This document shows, one piece after another, positions 43,531 to 52,078 of a DNA stretch of 64,000 nucleotides (position 1 is the first letter of the stretch; every line of letters starts with the position of its first letter). The position numbers were made by a program, and so were the translations under genes. The notes under the pieces were generated by a model. The model was not told the origin of the DNA, did not search any database, and was given only the letters and a program-made list of their open reading frames with translations. Source of the DNA: JACCTH01 sp035281645 (GTDB lineage: Bacteria; Actinomycetota; Acidimicrobiia; Spongiisociales; ZC4RG35); NCBI GenBank assembly GCA_035281645.1, contig DATEDN010000079.1, positions 11,249 through 75,248 of the forward strand, read 5' to 3'.

Positions 43531-44961
43531 GTGCGAATCCTGTTCGTGGCTGCCGAGGTCGCGCCCTTTTCCAAAACCGGCGGACTGGCGGATGTGGCTG
43601 ATGCACTGCCCGAAGCCCTGCAGGCGATCGGACATGAACCCATGGTGGTCAGTCCTTTGTACTCCCGCATTCACGAGGGAAACCATCAGCTCCACCGAGT
43701 CTTCGAGTCGGTTCCCATCACTCTGCTGGGGGGAGAGCCTTTCGACGCCTACCTGGCAGAGGACGGCCGAAATTGGTTCATCGACTACCCCCGCTACTAC
43801 GACCGGGAGGGGATTTACCGAAACGATGGTGACGAGCACCTCCGTTTCTTGTTTCTCACCCACGCTGCCCTCGAGCTCTGCCGACGCCGCTCCTGGTCCC
43901 CCGAAATTGCCCATGCCAACGACTGGCACACCGGGTTGCTACCACTGTTCCTTCGGAGCACCTATCAGAGCGATCCGGTCCTTGCCCAGACTCGGTCGAT
44001 TTTCACGATCCACAATCTCGCTTACCAGGGCGTCTTCGGAGCCGACATCGCCGGAGAGCTCCGTTTGGGAACTCAGAGCTACCTTCTACACCAGGACCAT
44101 CTCCGCGAGGGCCGCCTTTCCTTTATGGAGCATGCCCTGATCTATGCCGATGCCATCACCACGGTGTCCCCCACGTATGCCCGGGAGATCCAAACCCCGG
44201 AGTACGGCGTCGGCCTCGATGGGGTGCTCCGCTATCGCTCGAGCGATCTCTATGGGATTCTGAACGGGATAGACACCATGGTCTGGAATCCGCGTACTGA
44301 CGTCCGCATCCCGGTCAATTACTCCGAAATCTCCCTCGAAGCCAAGGGCGTCAATAGAGCAGCGCTGTTGGCGCGGGCAGGTGTGACGGGCGGCCTCAAT
44401 CAAATGACGGTCGGCATCGTCAGCCGCCTAACTGGCCAGAAGGGGATCGAACTCCTGATCCGCCCGCTGGCCCGACGCCTGGAATCAGGGCATATCAATT
44501 TCGTGGCGCTGGGATCGGGGGAGAATCGGTATGAGCAGGCTCTTACCTGGCTCGCCTCAACCTTCCCTTCCAGCGCCCATTTCCAACAGGGATACGACGA
44601 GGACATGGCCCATCTGATCGAGGCCGGTGCCGACGTGTTTCTCATGCCCTCGCGCTATGAGCCGAGTGGACTCAATCAGATGTACAGCCTTGCCTACGGA
44701 ACCCCGCCGATTGTCCGGCGCACGGGGGGTTTGGCAGATTCGGTCACCCATTACGATGCCGGGTCGGGTGAGGGAACCGGGTTCGTCTTCGACCACTACA
44801 CCGAAGTCGGCCTGGCCTGGGCGCTCGATCAAGCCCTGGCGATATATCCGAACCGGGAACAGTGGGAACGGCTGCAAAGGAACGGAATGTCAGAGGACAA
44901 CTCCTGGGAGCGGCGAGCCGGCGAATATGACTATCTCTATCGCAAGGTGATCGCCTCGTGA
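43531..44961 (+). CDS. glgA: Glycogen synthase, ADP-glucose type (GT5)
   Basis: The 476-residue protein has the GT5 features: KTGGLADV (15-22) that binds ADP-glucose, HANDWHTGLLPL, TIHNLAYQG, and the C-terminal PSRYEPSGLNQMYSLAYG with RRTGGLADSV. These enzymes extend alpha-1,4-glucan chains from ADP-glucose. The usual consensus is EPCGLTQMYALRYG; here Ser replaces Cys and Asn replaces Thr, so donor or acceptor specificity may be altered. It leads a five-gene overlapping run (ATP-grasp 3, esterase, acetyltransferase, LURP-one-like). No glgB or glgC is nearby, which makes ordinary glycogen storage less certain. Confidence 0.9.
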   Translation: MRILFVAAEVAPFSKTGGLADVADALPEALQAIGHEPMVVSPLYSRIHEGNHQLHRVFESVPITLLGGEPFDAYLAEDGRNWFIDYPRYYDREGIYRNDGDEHLRFLFLTHAALELCRRRSWSPEIAHANDWHTGLLPLFLRSTYQSDPVLAQTRSIFTIHNLAYQGVFGADIAGELRLGTQSYLLHQDHLREGRLSFMEHALIYADAITTVSPTYAREIQTPEYGVGLDGVLRYRSSDLYGILNGIDTMVWNPRTDVRIPVNYSEISLEAKGVNRAALLARAGVTGGLNQMTVGIVSRLTGQKGIELLIRPLARRLESGHINFVALGSGENRYEQALTWLASTFPSSAHFQQGYDEDMAHLIEAGADVFLMPSRYEPSGLNQMYSLAYGTPPIVRRTGGLADSVTHYDAGSGEGTGFVFDHYTEVGLAWALDQALAIYPNREQWERLQRNGMSEDNSWERRAGEYDYLYRKVIAS

Positions 44962-46178
44962 ATGTGATCTTCGTCGAACCGAGCTTTCCCAATTACCAGC
45001 GGGAGTTTCCCCGGGCATTGGCGACGGTCGGGGCAACTGTGATCGGTATCGGCGAGCGCCCCAAAGACTGGCTCGATCCCGAGATGAAGGGCTGGCTCAC
45101 CCACTATGAACAGGTCGGATCGGTAGTCGACGTAGAAGCGCTCGAACAGGCCGTGCGACTCGTCCAGTCCCGTGTAAATGTCGATCGGCTCGAGGCGACG
45201 ATCGAGGCGCATGTCGAAGCGGCTGCCGCGGTCCGGGAGCGCTGCGGAATCCCCGGGACGTCCTCCTACACCGCGTTCTTGTGCCGCGACAAACCCGCCA
45301 TGAAGGAAGCTCTTCGTCAGGTGGGCGTCCCCACCGCGCAATCGGCCGGGGTCGGAAGCGCCGAAGAACTCTATGCCTTTGCTCATCACGTTGGTTATCC
45401 GCTGATCATCAAGCCCAGGGACGCCGCGGGTGCCTCGGGGACGCGCCGAGTTGACAGCGATGCCGATGTGCAGGCGGCTCTCCCCTCACTGGGGTTCGAC
45501 TACGGGCGCTCAGTGGCGGTGGAAGAGTTCATCGAGGGACACGAGGGCTTCTATGACACGATCTCGATCGACGGCAAAGTCGCATGCGACTTCGTCAGCC
45601 ACTACTACCCGGGCGTTCTCGAGGCTATGCGCACCCGATGGATCTCACCGGTGTTCATCACCAGCAATCGCATCGACCAGTCCGGCTACGACGAAGTGAA
45701 GGCACTGGGCCAGCGAGTAATTCCGGCCCTGGGGATCGGTACTTCCGCCACTCATATGGAATGGTTCTACGGGCCGAAGGGTCTGAAGTTCTCAGAGATC
45801 GGCTGCCGGCCACCCGGAGTCGGGGCCTGGGATCTCTATTGCGCGGCCAACGATCTCGATGTCTACCAAGAATGGGCCATGGCGATTTGCTACGGGAGAA
45901 TTGCTCGTCAACCCTCCCGTCGCTTCTCCGCCGGCATCATCGCCCTTCGCCCCGATCGAGACGGTGTGATCAGTGGATACGAAGGAATGGCAGAAGTACA
46001 GGACCGCTACGGCGGGTTGATCATCGACTATCACCTGCCGCCGCCCGGAACCCCCACCCAGCCCGTCGAAGCGGGGTACATGGCCAACGCCTGGGTCCGG
46101 ATGCGCCACGAGGATTACGACGAATTGCGGGGGATTCTTCAACACGTTGGCGAGATTGCGCAGGTGCGAGCAGTCTGA
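44958..46178 (+). CDS. ATP-grasp domain protein 3 of the island
   Basis: The 406-residue protein starts at GTG 44958, overlapping glgA by 4 bases. It opens with MNVIFVEPSFPNYQREFPRALA, carries the lid motif PLIIKPRDAAGASGTRRV, the hinge EEFIEGHEGFYDT and the metal-binding SEIGCRPPGVG. It clearly resembles the two divergent ligases, especially at the N-terminus and the RPPG motif. Each ligase probably acts on a different or successive substrate. The neighbours suggest a product linked to an alpha-glucan or sugar, but this is only a hypothesis. Confidence 0.85.
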   Translation: MNVIFVEPSFPNYQREFPRALATVGATVIGIGERPKDWLDPEMKGWLTHYEQVGSVVDVEALEQAVRLVQSRVNVDRLEATIEAHVEAAAAVRERCGIPGTSSYTAFLCRDKPAMKEALRQVGVPTAQSAGVGSAEELYAFAHHVGYPLIIKPRDAAGASGTRRVDSDADVQAALPSLGFDYGRSVAVEEFIEGHEGFYDTISIDGKVACDFVSHYYPGVLEAMRTRWISPVFITSNRIDQSGYDEVKALGQRVIPALGIGTSATHMEWFYGPKGLKFSEIGCRPPGVGAWDLYCAANDLDVYQEWAMAICYGRIARQPSRRFSAGIIALRPDRDGVISGYEGMAEVQDRYGGLIIDYHLPPPGTPTQPVEAGYMANAWVRMRHEDYDELRGILQHVGEIAQVRAV

Positions 46179-47248
46179 TGACAGCACCTGAGATTCTCGA
46201 ACCGTTGCGCGAGGCGGACGCGGCGGCGATCGACCTATTTGTAAGCAGCAAGCAATTTCCGCTGATCGAGCAAGGTAAAGCGACCTTCCTCTTCCGGGGG
46301 CAAGCCGATGCAGTGGCCCTCCGACCGATGATGGCCGGATTTCCCGGTCAGCACCGGTTTGCTCGTCTTGATGGACACGACCTCTGGTGGTTGCGAATGT
46401 CGCTCCCAGACGGTGCGCGGCTCGAATACAAGCTCGAGGTTCAGCGGGATCATCACGCCGACTGGATCAACGACCCGCTCAATCCACTGACCACTACCAA
46501 CCCTTTCGGGACCAACTCGGTTTGTCGCGGCTTCGGTTACAAAGTTCCCGACTTTGCGGAGGTTCATCCCGAGACTCCCACCGGATCCTTCTCCGACCTG
46601 TTCGTTTCCTCTCGGAAGCTGACGTTGTACCGCCCGGCCTCCTTCGAAGCCCACCGGGCGTATCCGCTCCTCTTCGTCCACGATGGGGGCGACTACCTCC
46701 AGTACGGGTCGATGGCGCTGGTACTCGACAACCTGATCCATGCCGGAGTCGTGGGCCCGCTAGTGGCCGCTTTTTCCTGGCCTCAAGAGCGGCTTCATGA
46801 GTACGCCGCCAACGAAGAGCACGCTCGCTTCGTGGTTGAGGAGGCCTTGCCGGCGATCGGGAACGAAATTCCCCTGCTGGACCGGCGAGTAGTCATGGGA
46901 GCCAGCCTGGGAGCGGTGGCTGCGCTCCACACGGCGTGGCGATATCCCGAAGCCTTCGGGGGGATGATCCTCCAGTCGGGGACCTTCGCTCAGACCAGGG
47001 GCTGGGGGTCCGCCCAGCACCTCCTCGCTCCAATTGCCAACCTGCTGCATCGTCTGGAGCCTTCGCGACTGCCCCAGCGTGTATTCATGTCTTGTGGAAC
47101 GTTCGAGCGCATGATCGGCGAGAACCGGACCATGTCGCATCGCTTGCAACGAGCCGGCCTGAAGGTGAAGTACATCGAAAGCCGGGACGGCCACACCTGG
47201 GAGGCTTGGCGGGACCGACTCTCGGAGGCCTTGGACTGGGTCTTCTGA
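46178..47248 (+). CDS. Esterase with N-terminal CBM48-like domain (enterochelin-esterase / esterase D family)
   Basis: The start is ATG 46178 (one-base overlap TGATG with ATP-grasp 3), giving 356 residues. Residues ~30-115 form an immunoglobulin-like early-set domain as in glycogen-binding or esterase N-domains (FLFRGQADAVALRPMM, then YKLEVQRDHHADWINDPLNPL). The C-terminal alpha/beta hydrolase has nucleophile elbow GASLGA and histidine in DGHTWEAW. Fes/esterase-D proteins hydrolyse carboxylic esters of siderophores or sugars. It may remove or transfer an ester group on the product of the island. Confidence 0.85.
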   Translation: MTAPEILEPLREADAAAIDLFVSSKQFPLIEQGKATFLFRGQADAVALRPMMAGFPGQHRFARLDGHDLWWLRMSLPDGARLEYKLEVQRDHHADWINDPLNPLTTTNPFGTNSVCRGFGYKVPDFAEVHPETPTGSFSDLFVSSRKLTLYRPASFEAHRAYPLLFVHDGGDYLQYGSMALVLDNLIHAGVVGPLVAAFSWPQERLHEYAANEEHARFVVEEALPAIGNEIPLLDRRVVMGASLGAVAALHTAWRYPEAFGGMILQSGTFAQTRGWGSAQHLLAPIANLLHRLEPSRLPQRVFMSCGTFERMIGENRTMSHRLQRAGLKVKYIESRDGHTWEAWRDRLSEALDWVF

Positions 47249-47838
47249 TGGCGATCCCGGCGACGCTGAGGGGAACGATCTTGCACGGCCAGAGCGTCAC
47301 TCTTCGTCCTCCGGTTCCAGACGACGCTTCCTCTCTCTTCGCGCCGACCCACGGGGATGAGGAGAGGAATTCGGTGTGGACCTACATGGCGTATGGACCC
47401 TGGCCCTCTGAAGAAGCCTTCACCGAGTGGGTAGCGGAGCGCGCTGCCTCTTCCGACCCTTTGTGGTTCACGGTCGAACGAGAGAGCAGTCCGGTGGGCA
47501 TGGCAACCATGTGCAACTACGCCCCCGAGCATCGTCGGGTGGAGTTGGGTCATATCTGGTACATCCCATCGGCACAACGAACTGTGGTGAATACCGAGGC
47601 GACCTACCTCTTGCTCAAGCACAGCTTCGAGAGCTATCAGGCGAGGCGCGTCGAATGGAAAGCCGACGCTCGTAACGAACGGTCGCGAGCGGCAGCTCTG
47701 CGCCTCGGCTTTTCCTTCGAGGGAATATTTCGCCAACACATGATCGTCAAGGGAGAAAACCGCGACACGGTTTGGTTTGCCATGACCGACGGAGATTGGC
47801 CGGAGGTCGAGGCTCGCCTGCGTGCCAAACTCGCCTGA
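47248..47838 (+). CDS. GNAT family N-acetyltransferase (RimJ/RimL-like)
   Basis: The 196-residue protein has the GNAT fold pattern: VTLRPPVPDDASSLFAP at the start, PVGMATMCNYAPEHRRVELGHIWYIPS in the central strands, and RVEWKADARNERSRAAALRLGFSFEGIFRQHMIVKG at the end. This RimJ/RimL-type variant acylates amino groups of proteins or small molecules using acetyl-CoA. It is coupled to both neighbours by TGATG overlaps, so it belongs to the glgA run. The acceptor is unknown. Confidence 0.87.
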   Translation: MAIPATLRGTILHGQSVTLRPPVPDDASSLFAPTHGDEERNSVWTYMAYGPWPSEEAFTEWVAERAASSDPLWFTVERESSPVGMATMCNYAPEHRRVELGHIWYIPSAQRTVVNTEATYLLLKHSFESYQARRVEWKADARNERSRAAALRLGFSFEGIFRQHMIVKGENRDTVWFAMTDGDWPEVEARLRAKLA

Positions 47839-48431
47839 TGGAACCCACTCACATCCCCACCTTTCTCGTCAAGCAAAAAATCACGGTGATGGTGAATCGA
47901 TACGAGGTAAGGGCAGCGGAAGCGGACGGAACCGAGGGTTCCCTGCTCGCCTTCGCTCAACAGAAGCGAATGCAGTTCAAAGAAGAGGTCATCTTCTACG
48001 CCGACGAAGCCCGGAAGGAGCGGCTCTTCTCTTTCAAGGCCCGGCAGGGCCTCGACGTCCGCGCCGAGCACGATGTCTTCGATGCCGACGGCAACATCAT
48101 CGGTTGGTTCAAGAAAGAGTTCGCCCAGAGCCTGCTGCGTTCTACCTGGCAACTCAGCTATGACGGGGTGACAGCCCGGGGCCAGGAGCGCAACCAAACC
48201 GTGGCGATTCTCCGCCGGATTTGGGACTTCATCCCGGTGGTGGGGGATATCTGGATTCCGTTCCTATTCCATTTCGACTTCGTCGATCAGGCCACCGGCC
48301 AGCAGGTGATGAGCAGCGAGCGGGCGGTGGCGGTTCGGGACCGCTACACGATCCAGGTCCCCGACCCCCGCTTGGACTTCCGGGTCGCCGCCTCGATGGC
48401 GGTAGCTCTCGACGCCCTCCAAAGCCGCTGA
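47838..48431 (+). CDS. LURP-one-related / tubby C-terminal-like protein
   Basis: The start ATG 47838 (TGATG overlap) gives 197 residues. The sequence FLVKQKITVMVNRYEVRAAEADG, followed by LLAFAQQKRMQFKEEVIFY and DVFDADGNIIGWFKKEFAQSLLRSTW, shows the repeated beta-strand layout of LURP-one/scramblase-like proteins. One hydrophobic patch (FIPVVGDIWIPFLFHF) is present, but there is no clear membrane helix. The biochemical role of bacterial members is unknown. It ends the glgA run and is followed by a repeated 15-mer and a bidirectional terminator. Confidence 0.65.
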   Translation: MEPTHIPTFLVKQKITVMVNRYEVRAAEADGTEGSLLAFAQQKRMQFKEEVIFYADEARKERLFSFKARQGLDVRAEHDVFDADGNIIGWFKKEFAQSLLRSTWQLSYDGVTARGQERNQTVAILRRIWDFIPVVGDIWIPFLFHFDFVDQATGQQVMSSERAVAVRDRYTIQVPDPRLDFRVAASMAVALDALQSR

Positions 48432-48433
48432 TC

Positions 48434-48448
48434 TGCGAACCCAGGGTT
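48434..48448. repeat. 15-base repeat TGCGAACCCAGGGTT, copy 2
   Basis: This copy is identical over 15 bases to 724-738; with flanks, 17 of 18 bases agree (AT-Y-TGCGAACCCAGGGTT). It begins 2 bases after the stop codon and precedes a terminator hairpin by about 40 bases, just as in copy 1. Confidence 0.6.
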
Positions 48449-48486
48449 GGGGACCGCGTTGGGCGCGGATAACGGTCTGTAGAAAA

Positions 48487-48515
48487 GAAACCCGGCCGCT
48501 AGGACCGGGTTTCTT
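48487..48515. terminator. Bidirectional intrinsic terminator between the glgA run and groEL
   Basis: A 9-bp stem GAAACCCGG (48487-48495) with CCGGGTTTC (48505-48513) has a 9-base loop. It can extend by AA/TT pairs, and the A-rich left flank gives a T-run on the opposite strand. It serves the convergent ends of the + strand run and the groEL transcript. Confidence 0.85.
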
Positions 48516-48533
48516 CAACTCGCATGCTTGCGC

Positions 48534-50165
48534 TTAGAAGTCCATGTCGCCGCCGCCACCGGGATGGCCGTGGGCAGCAGCTGGCTTCTCCTCCTTGCGT
48601 TCGGCGACCAAAGCGTCGGTGGTCAGCAAGAGAGCTGCAATCGATGCCGCGTTCTGCAGCGTTGAGCGGGTCACCTTGGCCGGATCGATGACGCCCGCCG
48701 CCATCAGATCCTCGTAGGACCCGGTCTGGGCGTTGAAGCCGGTGGAACCAGTTTCGGAACGGACTCGCTCGACGACGACGCCGCCTTCGGCGCCGGCGTT
48801 GATCGCGATCTGGCGGAGTGGCTCCTCGAGAGCCCGGCGCACGATCAAGCGTCCGGTCTTCTCGTCGTCGGTGCCGCCTCGCAGCTTGTCCACCGCGCCC
48901 TGGGCTCGAAGCAGAGCGACGCCACCGCCGGGGACGATGCCCTCTTCGACTGCGGCTCGGGTCGCTGAGACCGCATCCTCGATGCGATGCTTCTTCTCCT
49001 TCAGCTCGACCTCGGTGGCCGCGCCGACCTTGACCACCACGACTCCTCCGGACAGCTTGGCAAGGCGCTCCTGGAGCTTCTCACGATCCCAGTCGGAATC
49101 GGTGTTCTCGATCTCACGCTCGATCTGCTTGATCCGAGCCTTGACATCGGTATCCCTGCCGCCACCGTCGACGATGGTGGTGTTGTCCTTGTTGATCACA
49201 ACCTTGCGGGCAGTGCCCAGCATGTCGAGGGTGACGTTTTCGAGCTTGAGGCCCACCTCTTCAGAGATGACGGTGCCACCGGTGAGGATGGCAATGTCCT
49301 GAAGCATGGCCTTCCGACGCTCACCAAATCCGGGCGCCTTGACCGCCGCCGAAGAGAAGGTGCCACGAATCTTGTTGACGACCAGGGTCGCCAGGGCTTC
49401 GCCTTCGACATCTTCGGCCAGGACCAAAACGCTGCGTGAGGCCTGCATGACTCGCTCCAGCACCGGGAGCAGGTCGTTGACCGAGCTGATCTTCTGGTTG
49501 GCGATCAAGATATAGGGGTTCTCGAGAACGGCCTCTTGCCGGTCGGCATCGGTGACGAAGTAGGCCGAGGTCAGCCCCTTGTCGAACTGCATGCCTTCGG
49601 TGAACTCGAGCTCGAGACCAAAGGTCTGGCCCTCTTCCACCGTGATGACGCCGTCCTTGCCCACCTTGTCGAAGGCTTCGGCAATGGTCTTGCCAACGGA
49701 CATGTCGTTATTGGCCGAGATCGAGGCGACAGCGGCGACCTTCTTGCTCTCGATGGGAGTGGAGAGATCTCCGATGGCCTTTACCACCGCGTCGACTGCC
49801 TGCTCGATGCCTCGCTTGAGGTCCATCGGGTTGGCCCCGGCGGCGACATTGCGAAGGCCTTCTTTGACCATCGACTGCGCCAGGACGGTGGCGGTGGTGG
49901 TGCCATCACCCGCCACATCGTTGGTCTTGGTGGCTACTTCTTTGGTGAGCTGTGCGCCCATGTTCTCCCACGGGTCGTCCAACTCAATTTCCTTGGCAAT
50001 GGTGACGCCGTCGTTGGTGATGGTGGGGGCGCCCCACTTCTTCTCCAACACGACGTTGCGGCCCTTGGGACCGAGCGTCACCTTGACTACATCGGCGAGC
50101 TTGTTGACGCCCGCCTCGAGGCCGCGGCGAGCGTCCTCGTCAAAACGTAGATCCTTAGCTGGCAT
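48534..50165 (-). CDS. groEL: 60 kDa chaperonin GroEL
   Basis: The 543-residue protein is a standard GroEL: MPAKDLRFDEDARRGLEAGVNKLADVV at the start, VTLGPKGRNVVLEKKWGAP, the ATP-site GDGTTTATVLAQ, and the GGGVALLRA segment. The C-terminus ends in a glycine/histidine-rich tail HGHPGGGGDMDF rather than a plain GGM repeat, as in some actinobacterial copies. It forms the folding chamber with GroES. A Shine-Dalgarno AAGGAGC lies upstream, and the gene follows groES by 15 bases under two CIRCE-type operators. Confidence 0.98.
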   Translation of the reverse strand: MPAKDLRFDEDARRGLEAGVNKLADVVKVTLGPKGRNVVLEKKWGAPTITNDGVTIAKEIELDDPWENMGAQLTKEVATKTNDVAGDGTTTATVLAQSMVKEGLRNVAAGANPMDLKRGIEQAVDAVVKAIGDLSTPIESKKVAAVASISANNDMSVGKTIAEAFDKVGKDGVITVEEGQTFGLELEFTEGMQFDKGLTSAYFVTDADRQEAVLENPYILIANQKISSVNDLLPVLERVMQASRSVLVLAEDVEGEALATLVVNKIRGTFSSAAVKAPGFGERRKAMLQDIAILTGGTVISEEVGLKLENVTLDMLGTARKVVINKDNTTIVDGGGRDTDVKARIKQIEREIENTDSDWDREKLQERLAKLSGGVVVVKVGAATEVELKEKKHRIEDAVSATRAAVEEGIVPGGGVALLRAQGAVDKLRGGTDDEKTGRLIVRRALEEPLRQIAINAGAEGGVVVERVRSETGSTGFNAQTGSYEDLMAAGVIDPAKVTRSTLQNAASIAALLLTTDALVAERKEEKPAAAHGHPGGGGDMDF

Positions 50166-50180
50166 AACTTTGCTCCTTAC

Positions 50181-50471
50181 TCAAGAAACGACGGCCAGGA
50201 TGTCGCGGGCCGACAACACCAAGTACTCCGTGCCTTCGAGCTTGACCTCGGTGCCGGCGTACTTGGAATAGAGAACGCGTTCCCCCTTTTTGACGTCAAC
50301 CGGCATTCGCTTGCCGTCGTCATTGAGCGCACCCGGTCCTACCTCCAGCACCTCACCGATCATCGGCTTTTCCTTGGCCGTGTCGGGGATGACCAGTCCG
50401 GAAGCGGTCTTCTGCTCGAGCTCATCCTCGGCTTTGACGACGACGCGATCGCCGAGTGGGCGAAGCTTCAT
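50181..50471 (-). CDS. groES: 10 kDa chaperonin GroES
   Basis: The 96-residue co-chaperonin has the usual start KLRPLGDRVVVK and the mobile-loop region EDELEQKTASGLVIPDTAKEKP, and ends EGTEYLVLSARDILAVVS. It caps GroEL. The Shine-Dalgarno AGGAGGAG precedes ATG 50471. It is first in the groES-groEL operon, with the CIRCE operator 23 bases upstream of the start codon. Confidence 0.98.
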   Translation of the reverse strand: MKLRPLGDRVVVKAEDELEQKTASGLVIPDTAKEKPMIGEVLEVGPGALNDDGKRMPVDVKKGERVLYSKYAGTEVKLEGTEYLVLSARDILAVVS

Positions 50472-50493
50472 CTGGACTCCTCCTGTCTGAAAC

Positions 50494-50524
50494 GGTTAGC
50501 ACTCGCTCCTGCGGAGTGCTAACC
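50494..50524 (-). promoter_or_regulatory. CIRCE operator (HrcA binding site), consensus copy
   Basis: The inverted repeat TTAGCACTC (50496-50504), nine bases, GAGTGCTAA (50514-50522) matches the CIRCE consensus exactly and extends to 11-bp arms. HrcA binds such sites and represses groESL until heat shock. Confidence 0.95.
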
Positions 50525-50529
50525 GCACG

Positions 50530-50556
50530 TTAGCGGTCTCCGGCGCGGACTGCTAA
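50530..50556 (-). promoter_or_regulatory. Second, degenerate CIRCE-like operator
   Basis: TTAGCGGTC (50530-50538), nine bases, GACTGCTAA (50548-50556) keeps the exact CIRCE geometry and the outer TTAGC/GCTAA, with two inner changes in the left arm and one in the right. It begins 7 bases beyond the consensus copy, so HrcA could bind both. Confidence 0.7.
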
Positions 50557-50582
50557 TCGGTAACCCCCGGGTCGGCTGGGGA

Positions 50583-51584
50583 TCAGAGCCGGCGGCCGGG
50601 GTCGACGGGCGCCGCCCAATCGCTGATATGACCTTTTGCCAGCCAGTGTCCGGCAGTGACTCCGATCATGGCGGCGTTGTCGGTGCAGAGCGCCGGTGCC
50701 GGCAGGCACAGGTTCACTCCCCGGTTTCCGGCCTCTTCTTCGAGCCGAGCCCGCAGCCGGCGGTTGGCCAGCACTCCACCACCGGCCCCGAGCACCTTGA
50801 CCCCGGTGTCGTCCACCGCCCGCATGGTTTTATCCACCAGCACGTCGACGATCGCTTCCTGGACCGAGGCCGCCACGTCGGCCCGGGCTGGCAGCTCGCC
50901 ACTCCGCTTGGCCTTGCGAAGATAGGTGCTCACCGAGGTCTTCAGGCCCGAGAAAGACACGTGATAGGGCCGATCCGGAATAGCCCGGGGAAAGGTCACG
51001 GCGCTGGGGTCCCCACCCTCGGCTGCCCGATCGATCTCGGGCCCACCAGGAAATCCAAGACCCAGCAGCCGGGCGAGCTTGTCAAATGCCTCGCCGGCAG
51101 CGTCATCGATGGTTTCCCCCATCACCTGGTACTCGCCCCAATCGCTGACATGGATTATCTGAGAGTGACCGCCCGAGGCCAGGAGCACCACGGCGGCTGG
51201 CTGAAAGGTATCGAACTCGATCCGGGGGGCCATCAGGTGTCCCTCCATGTGATCGACCCCGATAAAGGGCAGCTGGCGAGCGTAAGCGGTCGCTTTGGCG
51301 AAGGAGTGCCCAACCAGCAAAGCCCCCACCAGCCCCGGGCCGGCGGTGGCAGCGACCGCATCGAGGTCGGCCGGATGAACCCCCGACTCCACCAACGCCC
51401 GATGGGTGAGAGGGCGGATGGCCTCAACGTGGGCCCGGGCCGCCACCTCCGGCACCACTCCTCCAAATCGAGCATGCAAATCGACTTGCGAGGACAGGAT
51501 CGAGGAGAGCACCTTCCGCCCCTTGACCACCGCCACTGCGGTCTCGTCGCAACTGGTCTCAAAGGCGAGGACCAGCGGGGTCAT
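50583..51584 (-). CDS. tsaD: tRNA N6-adenosine threonylcarbamoyltransferase
   Basis: The 333-residue protein is TsaD (YgjD/Kae1): LAFETSCDETAVAVV at the start, the iron-binding HMEGH (His112, His116), LLASGGHSQI, the GETIDDAAGEAFDKLAR segment, FSGLKTSV and the C-terminal TDNAAMIG. It transfers the threonylcarbamoyl group to A37 of ANN-decoding tRNAs with TsaB and TsaE. Start ATG 51584 overlaps rimI by 4 bases (ATGA); the long open frame upstream of this is rimI read out of frame. Confidence 0.96.
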   Translation of the reverse strand: MTPLVLAFETSCDETAVAVVKGRKVLSSILSSQVDLHARFGGVVPEVAARAHVEAIRPLTHRALVESGVHPADLDAVAATAGPGLVGALLVGHSFAKATAYARQLPFIGVDHMEGHLMAPRIEFDTFQPAAVVLLASGGHSQIIHVSDWGEYQVMGETIDDAAGEAFDKLARLLGLGFPGGPEIDRAAEGGDPSAVTFPRAIPDRPYHVSFSGLKTSVSTYLRKAKRSGELPARADVAASVQEAIVDVLVDKTMRAVDDTGVKVLGAGGGVLANRRLRARLEEEAGNRGVNLCLPAPALCTDNAAMIGVTAGHWLAKGHISDWAAPVDPGRRL

Positions 51585-52078
51585 GATCCGAGCTCCTGGC
51601 GGATGGAGTCGAGCCTCTCCTGGTAAAGGTCGCTGTCGATATCGTGGACCCACATGATGAGCGCGTCCTCGTCGCGGTAATAGCCCTTGCGCACTCCTAC
51701 CGGCGCCATACCGAACTTGTTGTAGAGCGCCTGGGCATTGCGATTCGAGACCCGGACCTCCAAGGTCAGACTGGAAGCGCCCGCCGACCGGGCGGCCGAG
51801 GCGAGTTCGAGCATCAGACGGGTCCCGAGGTTGCGGCCCCGCCAGGCCGCATCGACAGTCACTGAGGTGACGTGGGCATCGGGCAGCACCACCATCATCC
51901 CGCCATAACCAGCGATGCCGTCGGGTCCATCGGCCACGAGGTAGGTCCTTCCGGCGGCTACCAACTCGTCGCGAAAGATGCCCTCTGTCCAGGGAACGGG
52001 ATAGGTGGCCTCCTCGATCTTGAGACAGGCAGCGATGTCGGCCTCGGACATCGTTCGAATCACGAAGCCGAGGACCAC
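51581..52078 (-). CDS. rimI: Ribosomal-protein-S18-alanine N-acetyltransferase
   Basis: The 165-residue GNAT protein has the RimI pattern: IRTMSEADIAACLKIEEATYPVPWTEGIFRDEL, then VTVDAAWRGRNLGTRLML (acetyl-CoA loop) and LEVRVSNRNAQALYNKFGMAPVGVRKGYY. RimI acetylates the N-terminus of S18 and is commonly encoded between tsaB and tsaD, as here. Its first codons overlap the end of tsaB by 19 bases; an internal ATG (MSEADI) is a possible shorter start. Confidence 0.92.
   Translation of the reverse strand: MVLGFVIRTMSEADIAACLKIEEATYPVPWTEGIFRDELVAAGRTYLVADGPDGIAGYGGMMVVLPDAHVTSVTVDAAWRGRNLGTRLMLELASAARSAGASSLTLEVRVSNRNAQALYNKFGMAPVGVRKGYYRDEDALIMWVHDIDSDLYQERLDSIRQELGS

Noticed and set aside
45584..46177. 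N-terminal extension of the esterase gene
   Set aside because: It overlaps ATP-grasp 3 out of phase and is arginine/proline-rich noise; ATG 46178 is coupled by TGATG.
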